NCBI RefSeq assembly: GCF_964275005.1
Contig: NC_092693.1
Location: forward strand, 20,513,706-20,577,705
Source: Diadema setosum
Lineage: Eukaryota > Echinodermata > Echinoidea > Diadematoida > Diadematidae
Direction: 5' to 3'
Length of the DNA: 64,000 bases
Shown: positions 1-12,123 of the stretch, piece after piece
Numbering within the stretch: position 1 is the stretch's first letter
How the letters are laid out: every line of letters begins with the position of its first letter
Made by a program: the position numbers and the translations under genes
Notes under the pieces: model-generated
Told to the model about the DNA's origin: nothing
The model's database searches: none
Seen by the model: only the letters and a program-made list of their open reading frames with translations

Positions 1-470
1 TTGGAGCTTTGCCCGGGAAGACGTTTTCACTTTTTTTTTGTTCAAGCGGACCCTGCTCGCTAGCAGGGGGAGGGGGAGGGTTCGTCCGAACCCCCTGAAA
101 CCCCCCCCCCCCCCTGAAACGTACCCATACCGTACGGTACCCACCTTTGAAAATGAGTATTGCGATAAATCGAACCCTCTATTCCAGTCCAAGATGCATG
201 AATTATTCAGCAAGTTGGGCGTAGATTCAATTCTCGATGTAGTATGCATATAACGGCACGAGCGTGCATGTGAGTGAGGCCGAGGCGAGGGCCGTCGACT
301 GCTAGCTCGCCTCGCGTCGTTGCCGCGCCGGCGTAGCGCGCTAAATCTAGGTACTGCATAGCCAGCCGGCCGGCCGGCCACTCACCTCAGCTCAGTGCTA
401 ACAAAGTGCCATGGCACTGTGACTCTTCTCAGACTGGCGCCACCTTTTGGCCGGGAAAAAAGAGGAAGTA
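1..470. other. CpG-rich stretch, no gene supported
   Basis: This stretch is richer in G+C and CpG than most of the window, especially about 245-440, with a CCGG-rich run near 366-380. A 71-codon open frame at 38-253 passes through poly-C and shows no domain. It could be the edge of a CpG-rich promoter or a repeat cut by the window edge. Nothing here decides between these. Confidence 0.3.
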
Positions 471-487
471 TTTTTTTTTTTTTATCA

Positions 488-958
488 GAGTGAAATGGTT
501 TTATCAGAGTGAAATGGTTTTAGCGCAGTGAAATGGTTTCGTCAGAGTGATATGGCACGCTAAAGTGAAATGACTTTTTTTTTTACGGAAAATGAAATGA
601 TTTTGTTTTTTCTTGAAAAGTTAAATGACTTTAGGGGAAAAGTCAAATGTTTTTGGTTAAAAAGTGAAATACATTTGTGAAGAGTGAAATGAATTTTTAT
701 TCAAAAGTGAAATGTATTTTTGTGAAAAGTGAAATGAATTTTTATTTAAAAGTGAAATGTATTTTAGTGAAAAGTGAAATAAATTTTTATTTAAAAGTGA
801 AATGTATTTTTGTGAAAAGTGAAATGAATTTTTATTCAAAAGTGAAATGTATTTTTGTTAAAAGTGAAATGTATTTTTGTAAAAAGTAAAATAAATGTTG
901 GTGAGTGGAATGTATTTGTTAAGAGTGAAATGAATATTGGCTGGAGTGAAATGAATTT
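488..958. repeat. AT-rich minisatellite, ~22/23-bp unit, 45-bp higher-order period
   Basis: Variants of AAAAGTGAAATGTATTTTTG recur about twenty times. In the core (about 657-880) two alternating subunits of 23 and 22 bp make a 45-bp unit. The flanks (488-640 and 890-958) are more degenerate, as expected of an array kept homogeneous only at its centre. Because 45 is divisible by three, long open frames appear on both strands with a 15-residue repeat. They are a by-product of the period, not evidence of coding. Confidence 0.85.
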
Positions 959-1593
959 TGTATTGTTTCCCTAATGGCATTCCATATACCGCCGTTAAGT
1001 TTTGCCTGCCATAGTCAGCAGTAATACTATCACATACACGTTGCAAGCTTTAGGGCCTATTCGGCTGGGCATGTACATGAATAAATGCCGTGACTGGCAA
1101 ACTTTGCATTTTGTTTAAAGTGCAGCGGAACCTGTCCGGTCCGTGCCGACAGTCAGAGGGAAGGGACGACCCAGGGACCCACTCATTGCACCTGCATCCT
1201 GAGGGTCCATGGAGACGATGTATAAAGTACGAAGCTTTGATATTTTTAAGTTGAACATCGTGCGATCTGGAGCATGCTTAAAATGATATTTGATTTATTC
1301 TAGTTAAAACAACAGAAATTGATCCTAAATGTCACTTTTTGATGGTTGAAAATCCTTGTGTGTTTTTTTTTTTGTAAGACCTGAGGAAAAAAAAAAACAC
1401 AACTCGTCATCTTTACCTGTGTATCAAAGCATGACAAAGAACCCTTGATGCCCCACGCCTAATGCATGAGAGTTGAGGTTCAAAGAATTATTTTTTAACC
1501 ATTTAAAAACTGTTTATTACCTGTATTATTATTTTTCATGCGCCGCCTTATAATTGCTATCGACACAAGAAAGTTTCGGCAGTCGACAAGTTA

Positions 1594-2028
1594 CAGTATG
1601 TCCCAACAAAAAATTGCATTTTCGCATTGATAACACCCTAAATGATTAAACTGTCTAAATGCTACTTCAGGGTCTTAAAATATAACATCTTAGCTCTATT
1701 TTGCAGAAAACCCCATTCAATTTGGTTAAGCGATCACAGAGAAATGTGGAATGTTGGAAAGCATGTCATGAGTCTGATTCTTCCAAGTCAGTTTAGCACT
1801 TCGATGCTTTTGTGTGTGAATACAATAGACAGAAGGGAAGAGATTCTTGACATCCTCTACAAAATTCCTCATTTCTCTTTGAACACTGAAGCAAATCGAA
1901 TGGAGTTTTCTGTAAGATGTGGGCACTGAGGTATAGTTTCATATCCTGAATTTGTATTTGGATTGATTCACTATTTTAAAGATACCATTGCGGAGGGTCC
2001 CGTTGGAATTTTTTTTGGGGACATACTG
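1594..2028. mobile_element. mariner/Tc1-type MITE with long internal inverted arms
   Basis: The element begins CAGTATGTCCCAACAAAA and ends with the inverted match TTTTGGGGACATACTG. A TA dinucleotide lies directly outside both ends (1592-1593 and 2029-2030), as in Tc1/mariner insertions. Inside, 1704-1780 and 1835-1912 are inverted copies of each other at roughly 80% identity by eye, so the element can fold into a long hairpin. No transposase is present, so it is non-autonomous. The open frames at 1642-1929 (+) and 1726-1926 (-) lie within it and mirror each other. Confidence 0.75.
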
Positions 2029-2188
2029 TAAAGCAACGAATTCCTTCATCGTTGTGATATATTGATGGTTACATAAATCAGGACAACCTCTCCTCGGAAA
2101 ATTCAAAGTTCAATAAAGTTTGAAAACATGCCTTTAATGAAAAGCCATTCCGACTGCCCAACCCATTATATACATTGTAGGCTTACAG

Positions 2189-2345
<157 letters not shown>

Positions 2346-2640
2346 CACAAATACATACATATACGTATATACTGACACTTTAAACACTTAGAAACGTATT
2401 ATGTACCGGGGTATACTAGGGAAATGTATGATGATCAATTAGATTATTGTCTGGTAGTTTTGTCCCAAAAAAAAAAATCACCAAAATTTGTTGTATATAT
2501 TACTATATTACATCTTGCTCACTTTTACTTTTAGTAAGTAAGTCTGTCATTACCTGCCATGTGTCTAGAATAGGACCATGAACCTGGTATGATTATGTAA
2601 ACATGTTCTTTGTTTTGTTAAAGAATAAAGGCATGATTAC

Positions 2641-2723
<83 letters not shown>
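2641..2723. repeat. (CA)n(TA)n compound microsatellite
   Basis: Same CA-to-TA layout as the array about 400 bp upstream, and shorter. Confidence 0.95.
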
Positions 2724-2788
2724 GGGGTGTGGGGTATGTATTAAGTAGGCTCTATTTGTACCATATGAGTTGAAGAAGAGGTGTTTCC

Positions 2789-2832
2789 AAAAGGCGCTCA
2801 ATCCATCATTTTCGATGGATTTAGCGCCTTTT
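2789..2832. other. Short near-perfect hairpin
   Basis: Two 19-bp arms (AAAAGGCGCTCAATCCATC and GATGGATTTAGCGCCTTTT) pair with one mismatch around a 6-nt loop. It is not a histone 3' stem-loop, whose stem sequence differs. It may be the tip of an old foldback element. Confidence 0.7.
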
Positions 2833-5377
2833 TAAGTTCTAATGATATATCTGCATAATGTCCGTGTACAAAATAGATTGTAATGGACGAAATGATGCGC
2901 CGTCGTGGTAAGACCATGTGAATAACGTGTGTCCTTTGAACCACGATGGCTCCCACTGAGGGCAACTCATTATCTTCGTGAGAAAGTATCGGCACATAGG
3001 CGAAAGGTGTTAACCAGCTTATGACGGACTGTAAATTTGCACTAAGACATGTATTTGTTTACTCTGTCTTTATTCATGAGGAAAAGTTTCGTCTGCCGTC
3101 GGTGCAATGCGGTCTAGACTGGAGATCATAATGTTGATTCTCATTTCAAATGTAATCAAAGACACTGTGAACATATCAAACACGCCCTATTTGATTTTTT
3201 TTTTTCCAAGCGTTACGTAATCATGCTTGGCACATTCGTTATTTTCAAGGTGTCCGGCAAATCTATGCGTCACGTCTAATTTTGGTCGCAAGAATTGCAT
3301 GTTCTAAATTTAATTCCAGCATCAAAACGATGATCACACGTTTTGCCGATGTGCTATTTCAGGATATTGTGTCAACAATTGTGATCGACAGTAGGGTTAT
3401 GAAAGTCGGCCCTTTCAATATTCGACTTTTAGTATATAACGTCAATGTCATATATCATTTCCCAATGATTGATTTAAGTTTAGACGATTTCAGCAAAACC
3501 GATAAAATATGGGCCTACTTAAAATGTGTTATTTATCAAATTAAAAACAAGAAACTCATTATAATGTTTCCATGAAATTTAGGAAGACGGTATCTCACCC
3601 ATCCTCCCGCCCCTCCCCCCTCCTCCCATCCCCCATCCCCCGCTGAATTAGTGCATCATTATTATCATCACATATAATACTTTTCGGCGTCTGCGTCAAA
3701 TATTGACTTAGTCAGTTGCTTTTAACAGTCATGCGCTATATGAGCAAAAGTTATTCTAGTGTCTGATGTGTTCATCAGTAATTAGCCTATGACCTCAGAA
3801 GACTTTTCTTTTTCACACAGACACAGACACACACAAACACACACACAAATTTACATCGTCTTGTTGAAGACTGTGTCCGTTGTCAATTTTAAGCATGTCT
3901 TAGATTATAATCATCACGCTCCCTATTTTCATTCGAAGCATTTTGATCTAGATTTTTTTTATGATGTACCCAAACTCTTTTCTCTCATTGTAATCTTACT
4001 GTCAAGCACTCAGCAAGACCCTCAGGGATAATTGGTTAGTTTTGGTTTGGTTTTGGTTTATTTTTGTAGAATTTTATCTAATTTTCCCAGGTTCCGTAAC
4101 AAAATAAAGACAGAATAATCCATAACCAAAGTGAAGCAGACAATACAAAACAATACAGGAAATGCCATTCTCGTAATATCGGTTGCCATGGTGACCACAG
4201 TCCCAAATTACAAGCGAACTTCCACATTGATTGTCGGCGAAGAGAGAGAAATAATGATACAAATGATCGCTACCACAAAGCAGACCCTAGCTATGGGATG
4301 GTGGTCCCATAATACACAGAAAAGATATCGCGCAGAGAAATCGTGCTACACACGAAAAGTCTTTTATTTCTGTATACATAGTTTTACGATACAAATCATC
4401 GAATAAACTTTGATTGACGATTGATGGTGGCGCTACTTGTGCACAGACTATACATCCATGTGACTTTTATCGTTTGCCAGATGGTACATGAGAGAAATAA
4501 GATGCCATGTTTGGCTTGACTATGAATACTCAGAGTAAACAATTCAACCAAACAGCATGGTAACTTCACAGAGTCATTAAAATCTGTTACTCTGAATGAA
4601 AGTTATAAACTTTCTAAAAGGTCGCTATGGAGCAGTTACAATCTCAAGTGTGAATTAAATGAGGTGGTTCATCATCTTCTCTCAACTGTATCAATTATTT
4701 CTTTTAAACAAGGTTGATGTTGAAAACGATGCTTCTTGTCAACAACACAACGACTGCTCTTCTACAATTTAACGGAAAGTGATGAAATTTATCCCTCATA
4801 ATTACATTTAATTTAGTGATGGTTTGAATGCGGGAAAATAGATTATACCATTGTGTTATTAAATATACAAATGTTATTGCGATAAATGCTAATATTTCAT
4901 AAAAAACATTAAAAGCTCATAGCATTAAAATGTCCTAATTCATGTACAAGTTAAATAAAACTTTTACCGTTTCTTGATTTTATGTTATTTATTGACATAA
5001 ATTCTATCATTTATTGACATTACAGCCAATAATTCGTATTTTAAATCAACATGCTTCTAATGTGCTGGTCTTTGAAGAATGAGCAACAACCTTCAAGATT
5101 TGAAAGAAGTAGTGCCCATAAATGTGTACGACAGTGTAATATTGTATTCATAAGTTAATTTCTAGAAGTCAGAAAAGGAACAAGTTTGATATAAAATGCT
5201 ATATAGGTATTTTCAGGTGTTATCTGTACAGTGTCTGATGTAGAAGCTGCCTTAAATAACAGCGTTTAAGATGAGAATCACTGACAATAAAGGATGCCTG
5301 ATAAATCAGTTAGCTTCAATGACAGTATGCTCACATAATTTCTTCCTTTGAGACACAAAGTCAGAGATAAGAGAGAA
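2833..5377. other. No gene seen
   Basis: AT-rich sequence with a pyrimidine-rich patch at 3596-3645 and a short CA run near 3820-3850. The longest frames (3282-3575, 97 codons; 4131-4406, 91 codons) show no recognisable domain, signal peptide or splice context. I do not call them genes. Confidence 0.5.
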
Positions 5378-5383
5378 CTCAAA

Positions 5384-5699
5384 TTGCAACTGATTGACAA
5401 ATTGCCCTACATCCACGTAAATAAGCACTGGATTGATCAGTGTTTTAGTAGTAGCCATGATAAAAAAAAAAAAAAAAAATCATGGGCGTACATACTCGAG
5501 CGGGATTCGAACATACGACCTACGATCAGGACGTCGTAGGTTCGAATCGTGCTCGAGTATGTACGCCCATGATTTTTTTTTTTTTTTTTTATCATGGCTA
5601 CTACTAAAACACTGATCAATCCAGTGCTTATTTACGTCGATGTAGGGCAATTTGTCAATCAGTTGCAAAAAACATCTCGACGGAAGAATTTCAAGTTAT
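5384..5699 (-). mobile_element. Foldback element with tRNA-like core and one-sided tail
   Basis: Arms 5384-5522 and 5530-5668 are near-perfect inverted copies starting TTGCAACTGATTGACAAATT. Each has an A/T homopolymer tract and meets its partner in a short centre. Beside the centre both arms hold a tRNA T-loop/B-box-like motif: GTTCGAATCCCG on the minus strand at 5501-5512 and GGTTCGAATCG on the plus strand at 5539-5549. An unpaired tail (5669-5699) follows the right arm only and recurs beside the copies at 41.8 and 61.7 kb. CTCAAA flanks the whole unit at 5378-5383 and 5700-5705, a possible target duplication. No protein is encoded. Confidence 0.7.
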
Positions 5700-5705
5700 C
5701 TCAAA

Positions 5706-7161
5706 TGTTTATACCATTGACCTGTTAACCTGTACATTGGGTTTGATGATAAAATTTCCTGTTTCGACTTACAATAATAACAACAAATTGCAGCTTTTCG
5801 ATTGAATTATTGTAGGCTGGTGAAAACCTCGCAAAATTGCATGTTAGAAAGAAATGGAACTTTTTAGCTTTCCCTCCGTTTCCAACATTTTCAACAATAT
5901 TTAGTAAATATCGCATCTCGCCTTCACAATTGATTATGTGTTAATATCATATTTAGGTCAATGTAGGATATGTACATTGCTTCTTTTTTTTTTGGGGGGG
6001 GGGTCATGATCTGTTTTGTACACATATATTCTGTGTGGACAATGAAAATAAATGAAATGAAGTGAAATGAGATGAAATGAAACGCATGTGCTTTATCATC
6101 GAACAAGATCGTCATAATTTGAAAAAAAAAAACCCACACATTTAAGAATGGTTGTGCTTGAGAAAATAATATCATTCGGATTAGTTGTAAATTCGTATAT
6201 ACATACCTTTCTTATAGCAGGTCTGCTTTTCATGAAACCTCGTTTGATTCTAACCTATTTAGTTAAGCGAAACCGAACACTATGGAAAATGTTCGATCTT
6301 TTTTTTTTTTTTTCATTCGGATATGCTGACCGTCCAACTCATTGTCACACAGGTCACCACCAATTATGATACGTATTGTTATCATAGCCGATAAAGTAGT
6401 ATTCTCTGAGTGAGAAGCTTACACCCATAACTGTCTCGTAGTCTCAGTAATACAAGAAATAACTATTTGTTGTGTCTTCGTCCTGAAAAGCAATGTAAGT
6501 CACTGTCTTTGAAGTGGAAGTATCAGCATGAATACCGACTTCAGTAACAGTGAGATGACATGTAACGTTTGCGGTAAACTACAAATTTCACGTGAGGGCA
6601 GGTACAAAAATCAATGGACCCATATGAACTTCACACTTAACTATCCAGTTATACATTTAAAAGATATCGTGGCAAAATAAAACTACTTGATGAGTAATCA
6701 TATCAAAAATTATCTAAGATATATTCACAGTACTTAGGTGAAAGGACAAAGAGAAAACATTCGTTAACTTATACTTGTCACTTGTTCGAAACTTCGTGAG
6801 AAAACGACTGGTGAGAGTATAAAATACCATGCAGGTTGTACTAAACTTATCAAACTGTACTAAATATCAGATATACAGGCACCAAAGGACATCAAACTCT
6901 TTTCTTTGTCTAAAAGTTTGATCTCCAGAGAGCATGGCATAGATCTCACGTTTAAATGGATTTATTTTGTTTTAAACCTGAAACAAATGCATGACGTCGA
7001 GATGCAAAGCTGAAGATTAAATGAATATAAACCACATCATCAGGAGAAACACGGCTATAATCATAATAACAGCTGCAAATGAGATTGGAGTTTCTCAATT
7101 ATGTTGGTCCAAAGCGCCATTAGTGTAAAGGCATACGCTCCACGCTGTCATGCTCGTATCC
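5706..7161. other. No gene seen; simple repeats and SLC10 3' flank
   Basis: There is a G-run at 5993-6002 and a GAAAT-rich pentamer patch at about 6040-6085. A minus-strand AATAAA (TTTATT at 6961-6966) lies about 200 bp past the SLC10 stop and could be its polyadenylation signal. Confidence 0.4.
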
Positions 7162-8916
7162 TCATAAATAAACCTGCCTCGCAGCTGGGTTCCTGACATC
7201 GACACCGTCAGGTCTTCCCAACGAGTCAAAAGTACCAGTAGATGACTGACTTGATCGCATCTGTCCTACAATGTCAGATCGTCGTATGTTGGATCTACCC
7301 GAGTCGGCAACGAAACCGTAGTTGACTAACGAAACATCCCGGTTAGACCTTCGCACCTCTTCAAAATCGACCTGTGTAGACTTTGAAAACATTCCCTTGG
7401 GATGAGCTCCTTTTGTTCTCTGAGATTTATTCCGTGGTTTCGCCGGACCTATTCCCTGGATCCTGGCCGACAAACTGCTGATGGCGCCTCCTGAAGAATC
7501 AGTAGAAGCCTCGACTCCATTGACGGCCACGTCTTTGTCGTTTTCTTCGTGTTCGGGCAGTTCGTATCGACCAGGATATCGCTTCATGATGACGTAAATG
7601 CCGGTCATGGTGAGTAAAAAAACAAACGTCATAACGACGAATAGGACCGGAACCCTAGTCATAAGGTCGGCTTCGGGTTGCGGAAGCGACAGAGTAATGA
7701 CAGAGGTTGCCAGGAGTGCGTTCTGGGCACCTGTTTCTATGCATATTGTGATGGCGGAGTGGTTTGAGAGACAAGTCATTTTTGAAACAAGAAGACCGAG
7801 GACAGCTCCGATTACTGGCAGAAGGATGGCGCACAGATAGACTTCGACCGGAGATGCAAATGCGTAGTAATTTGCCCACAAACCTGCAGCGAAACCAAGA
7901 ATGATGAGAATGAAAGCCAGGGGTTTGAGCAGGCGACGGAACCACTTTGCAGCCTTAGGGTAACGATGGGCGACGTAAGTGCCAATAGAGAGTGGAACGA
8001 CGAGGGTGATGAGCTGAAGGAAAATCTGGAGGAAGGGTATGCTGATGCTGCTATTACCGCTGGTGTAAGGTCTGGCGTAGATGAAAAGATTTAATGGCAT
8101 CAGTCCAAGGGCGATCACCGTGGAACAAAAAGTCATCGTCAGACTCAATATGAGGTCGCAGTCGAGAAGGAGAGTGAAGACATTACTCAACCATCCTCCG
8201 GGACATGATCCCACGATGATCAATGCTACAGCCGTGGGGGCGTCGAGTCTCAAGGCCCTGGCCAAGAGAGCCGCACAGCCGGGCATGATGATGAATTGGC
8301 ATAGAGCTCCGATAACAACGCCAAATGGTCTCTTTAGCTTTCCCCGTATCACCTTCCATTCCAGCTTCACACCCATGGTAACATAGCTTACCATAAGCCA
8401 GATCAACAGCACGTATGTAAAGATGGTGTTTATGGGGCCGGCATTTCGCTTCACTTTCACGACGAAGGGCTGAATATCGAATCTTGGGTCAATCAAGCCA
8501 GTGCTCCCACGTACTGTAAATTGAATGGTATCGATACCAAGAGAAACTCCACGAACGGGTATCGCTATAGTCTGCAAAGCTACCACATCTAGTTGGAAAG
8601 CATCTTGATCCAAGGTAAAGATACGTGTATTACTGCTGGAAACTGCGATTGTCAGCGGCTGCGTCACTCCTGTCAGATTCATCTGCAATGTGTCGACGTT
8701 TCCATTTGAAATCAACAAGAAGTCGTTTGGCAGGGTTGTGTAGTTAAATTCAGCCGAACTGACCCCCGTTAGTACAAGAACCATAATCGTTCCGAGATTT
8801 AATTGCATCGAATTCATGATGCTTGGATGATTGTGCCAATCACTATAGATTGTCATTAAAATGGGAAGCAGACGACATCGAAGACTTGACTCTATTGTCC
8901 GACAATTGGTTAACAC
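7162..8916 (-). CDS. SLC10-family sodium/bile-acid-type symporter (apparently single exon)
   Basis: The product resembles the SLC10 (BASS) family of sodium-coupled organic anion transporters. From the first Met it has 584 residues. A better start is Met34 (8817) or Met37 (8808), because a signal-peptide-like segment ending near VSSAEF follows. Residues about 58-160 form a beta-rich, N-glycosylatable extracellular domain, as in SLC10A3/A5-like members. About 160-445 hold the hydrophobic core. Family residues are visible: Gln207 in GALCQF, Ser244-Asn245 in GSCPGGWLSN, and Glu394/Gln398 in CIETGAQN. By alignment with NTCP (Gln68, Ser105-Asn106, Glu257, Gln261) these are sodium-site positions. 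The ~140-residue C-terminal tail is hydrophilic and Ser/Arg-rich. No break is seen. Substrate cannot be read from sequence, and A3/A5-like members are poorly understood. A 5' non-coding exon is possible. Confidence 0.9.
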   Translation of the reverse strand: MLTNCRTIESSLRCRLLPILMTIYSDWHNHPSIMNSMQLNLGTIMVLVLTGVSSAEFNYTTLPNDFLLISNGNVDTLQMNLTGVTQPLTIAVSSSNTRIFTLDQDAFQLDVVALQTIAIPVRGVSLGIDTIQFTVRGSTGLIDPRFDIQPFVVKVKRNAGPINTIFTYVLLIWLMVSYVTMGVKLEWKVIRGKLKRPFGVVIGALCQFIIMPGCAALLARALRLDAPTAVALIIVGSCPGGWLSNVFTLLLDCDLILSLTMTFCSTVIALGLMPLNLFIYARPYTSGNSSISIPFLQIFLQLITLVVPLSIGTYVAHRYPKAAKWFRRLLKPLAFILIILGFAAGLWANYYAFASPVEVYLCAILLPVIGAVLGLLVSKMTCLSNHSAITICIETGAQNALLATSVITLSLPQPEADLMTRVPVLFVVMTFVFLLTMTGIYVIMKRYPGRYELPEHEENDKDVAVNGVEASTDSSGGAISSLSARIQGIGPAKPRNKSQRTKGAHPKGMFSKSTQVDFEEVRRSNRDVSLVNYGFVADSGRSNIRRSDIVGQMRSSQSSTGTFDSLGRPDGVDVRNPAARQVYL

Positions 8917-10864
8917 TCGTCCTCTATAGAATGAATGATTGACTATGACGAAGACTATTGTTCATGCTGCATTAGTTCTAGATTCGTTTGGTTCAGTAAT
9001 CTCCAAGTAGAAGACAATAAGTGCAGTTCTTTTTTTCCCTGTGAATCAAATTGTGCTTCAGTCTCTCTCCGTTTATCGACCTGTCACATTTATCATGCAC
9101 GTCCTTTGAATCCTGTCGAGCAATACTCATTTAAGCGTCTGTGAAAAGCTACGATGCGAAGATAGTCTACAGTTTTATTAACTCTTCCAGTGACAATGGG
9201 AAATGTACACAAATTTCACACACATCCTTATGGACTGGAAATGAATGAAAGAGTGTTAACTGTTCCTATGCGAGATATCCCGAATAACATTTACCAGGTC
9301 ACAATAAATACCGACCGACCACATCCACACGTGCGAAGAACTCTGGTGATCACAACTAACCCACAGTCGAGTACGATTCCATGCACACCTGTTTGCCACC
9401 TAGGTCATTATATTCGTCGTGTGCAGCATGTATTTATCCAGCGTCTGCTTCGTATAGTCCTATAGGACGATGACTGAAAATGTACCACACAAAACGCAAA
9501 GCTGACTTTGGTTACACCCCCATTGACACGGTGCAATTCCTCACTGAAGTATCTTGGATCGATAACTGCTGAAACTCGTTGGTTTTAGAGCCAGTGAGAG
9601 AGGCATTTTTCATCTGGAGAATCCCTCCAAACGAACGCCACCGTTCAGAAGTTGCAGTATAATATGCTGCGCTCAGAAGTGACTATATGCGGTGGGATAT
9701 GGGCTGTTCCATTGGCGGCTTTGCACCACGGAATGCTATTGTGAAAATGTGCTTGCCGTAGAAAGGGAGAAGGAAATAGAAGCAATAATACCCGCCTCTT
9801 GATGTTTTGTTCAAAAGGGACTGACGATTTTTTTCTCTCTCTCTGAAATCCTCGAACCGTGTCTGAGTCTCTTACTGTTTTGTTTTGTTGTTGTTGTTGT
9901 TTTCTGGACTCGCCAGAAGATTTTAGCATCGACGGCTGGCATCTTACCAAGGCACTGTCGCAGACCGCATGTCATTCTTAATCTGACAATTTGTCAGTAA
10001 CTATATCATAGTTTGCGTCGTCACCCCAGAATATACAGTAATCATGTATAACTCCTGGGAAATGTAATACACTCATGAGAATGACAGTCGCATTTTGCAA
10101 CTTACTCACTTTTTGTTAAAATGCATTAACATAATCAAACATTGTCAAATGGGGCTATTTTCTTTTTTCAGAGTCGGCCGATTTTATCACGAAAGAGAAA
10201 AGATCACTGAAGATTTGCAATAACTTCCACCACGGACATATTAAAGAAAAATCGCACTCTGGTGACATCTACTGATTCGAAAGAGATATCATGAATATTC
10301 ACTGTGTGAGGAGAAATAAAAGTCTCAGTACGTATCCACCCTCGATTGTGTTGACTATCGTCAATTTCTTAATCGCAACAATAGTGGAGATCTGTTACAC
10401 CGTAATTGGCTCTTTCCAGTAGTATACAGTGGTAAGTTGCAGATGGCGAAGCATATTCTCTCCCTAGGATAAGTGCAAAAAATTTGAAAGGAATTGAAAG
10501 ACTGAGAAACAAATAAACAGAAACACGCACTCATACACACGTAAACACACCCACACACACACACACACACAAACACACCACAAATTACATGCACCAATAC
10601 ACATAAACAAAGAATTTGTCCTGTGATATCTAATCATTCCTGTATACATAATAGTGATTTAATTGATATTTCGGCATTCTGATGAACTCTTGTTTTGGCA
10701 TATCAGTATGTACTGTATTTATTTTTATGTTACTTTGCAATTTACAGTATATATCTAGGTTTTCCTTTGTATATACGTTTTACTATTTAATGTACATACA
10801 GTATATTCATCAATACTATTCAAGGCCCCATGGAAGACCACTACTTACTGGTGAATGGGCTACC
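8917..10864. other. No gene seen
   Basis: Upstream flank of the SLC10 gene. A 91-codon plus-strand frame (9190-9465) has no recognisable features. Short (GTT)n at 9888-9902 and CA-rich sequence at 10540-10575 are present. I see no clear TATA box or CpG island. Confidence 0.4.
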
Positions 10865-10986
10865 CTGACAAAAGATCAGAAATAAATAAATTTATAAATA
10901 AATAAATAGATAGGTAGATAGATAGATAAATAAATGATTAAATGAATTGACGAATGAGTGAATAAATAAATAGATAAATACATGAA

Positions 10987-11017
<31 letters not shown>

Positions 11018-11032
11018 ATAGATGAATAAAAA
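10865..11032. repeat. (AAAT)n / (GATA)n tetranucleotide array
   Basis: AAATAAATAAAT blocks surround a short TAGATAGATAGA segment, with occasional interruptions. Confidence 0.9.
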
Positions 11033-12093
11033 GCCTACAGGAGACAAACCTTACGGTAAGCCTATAACCTTGTAACCTTTTCAGTGGGTCCATCCATGTT
11101 TCACAGATTACATGATATTCTTTCAGACTATCATGTAAATGTACGCTTGTTATGCATGCTCAGCACCGAGTTTGTTGTTCTAAAAAAAATGAAAGAAATT
11201 TTGGATCCCAAGATCTCTGTCGGCGCGTTTCACCATTTTCCATTATCATATCCATGAAAAATTAGAATATGCATATTTGAATGGCTTACAAAGTCAGTTA
11301 TTACATGTCCGCAAGATCATGAACACCACTAAGTTTATACCACATTTTTTTTTTTTAGATTATGTGATAAGAAAGCAGAATTGCCATCCGACAGAGTACA
11401 GGGTAATACAAAAAAAAAACAACAACAACAAATGATTTACCCTCAGCAAGGGTAAACTACAAAGCAAACTGTGTGATGCGTTGATATGATGTGCCATATT
11501 GAATGGCGAAATGTTAATCAAAAACCTGAAGTAATATGATTACATAGGCTCTTGGCAAAGAACAGGGCAATGGAAAAGAACTGATGTCATTTTTTTTTGT
11601 TTCAAATCAATTCACATTCTTTGGTAATGTAATCATGATTTTTCCTTCGACAAGAAATCACTACCCTTCCGTGATTACTTTGTTGACACTTAAAGGACAT
11701 CAGATTTTTTTTTAAATCAGTTGAATTATTCTCTGTTTCGGTGATATCATTAAGAAGACAATTTTCAAAATGAAACAATCTCTTATGAGAATTTGTCAAG
11801 CATTTGGTATATTTCCTTGAGATTATACACTGGCCACACTTCTTGTTAAAAGCGCACAAACGCACGAACCTTCACACACACGCGCACGCACACACAGACA
11901 GACACGCACGCATGTGTATATATATATATATACACACATACATAATATTATATACATACCACATTTTTTATAATAAAAATAATTAATTTTTACCTGAAGG
12001 TTTACTTAAATCAACACAACTTTAGGAAAAGAAGAATGAGTCATTTCGGTGGACCATACAGTATAAGAGTATACGTCAGAATGGATGTCAAAA

Positions 12094-12123
12094 AAGGTGG
12101 TTTTAGAATTCTAAAACCACCTT
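12094..12123. other. 30-bp perfect palindrome
   Basis: AAGGTGGTTTTAGAA is followed at once by its exact reverse complement, with no spacer and an EcoRI-like GAATTC at the centre. Weak complementarity (GTCA against TGAC) continues outside. It may be the centre of an old foldback element. Confidence 0.9.

Noticed and set aside
2789-2832. Histone-type 3' stem-loop
   Set aside because: The stem lacks the conserved GGCTCTTTTCAGAGCC pattern and no histone gene is nearby.
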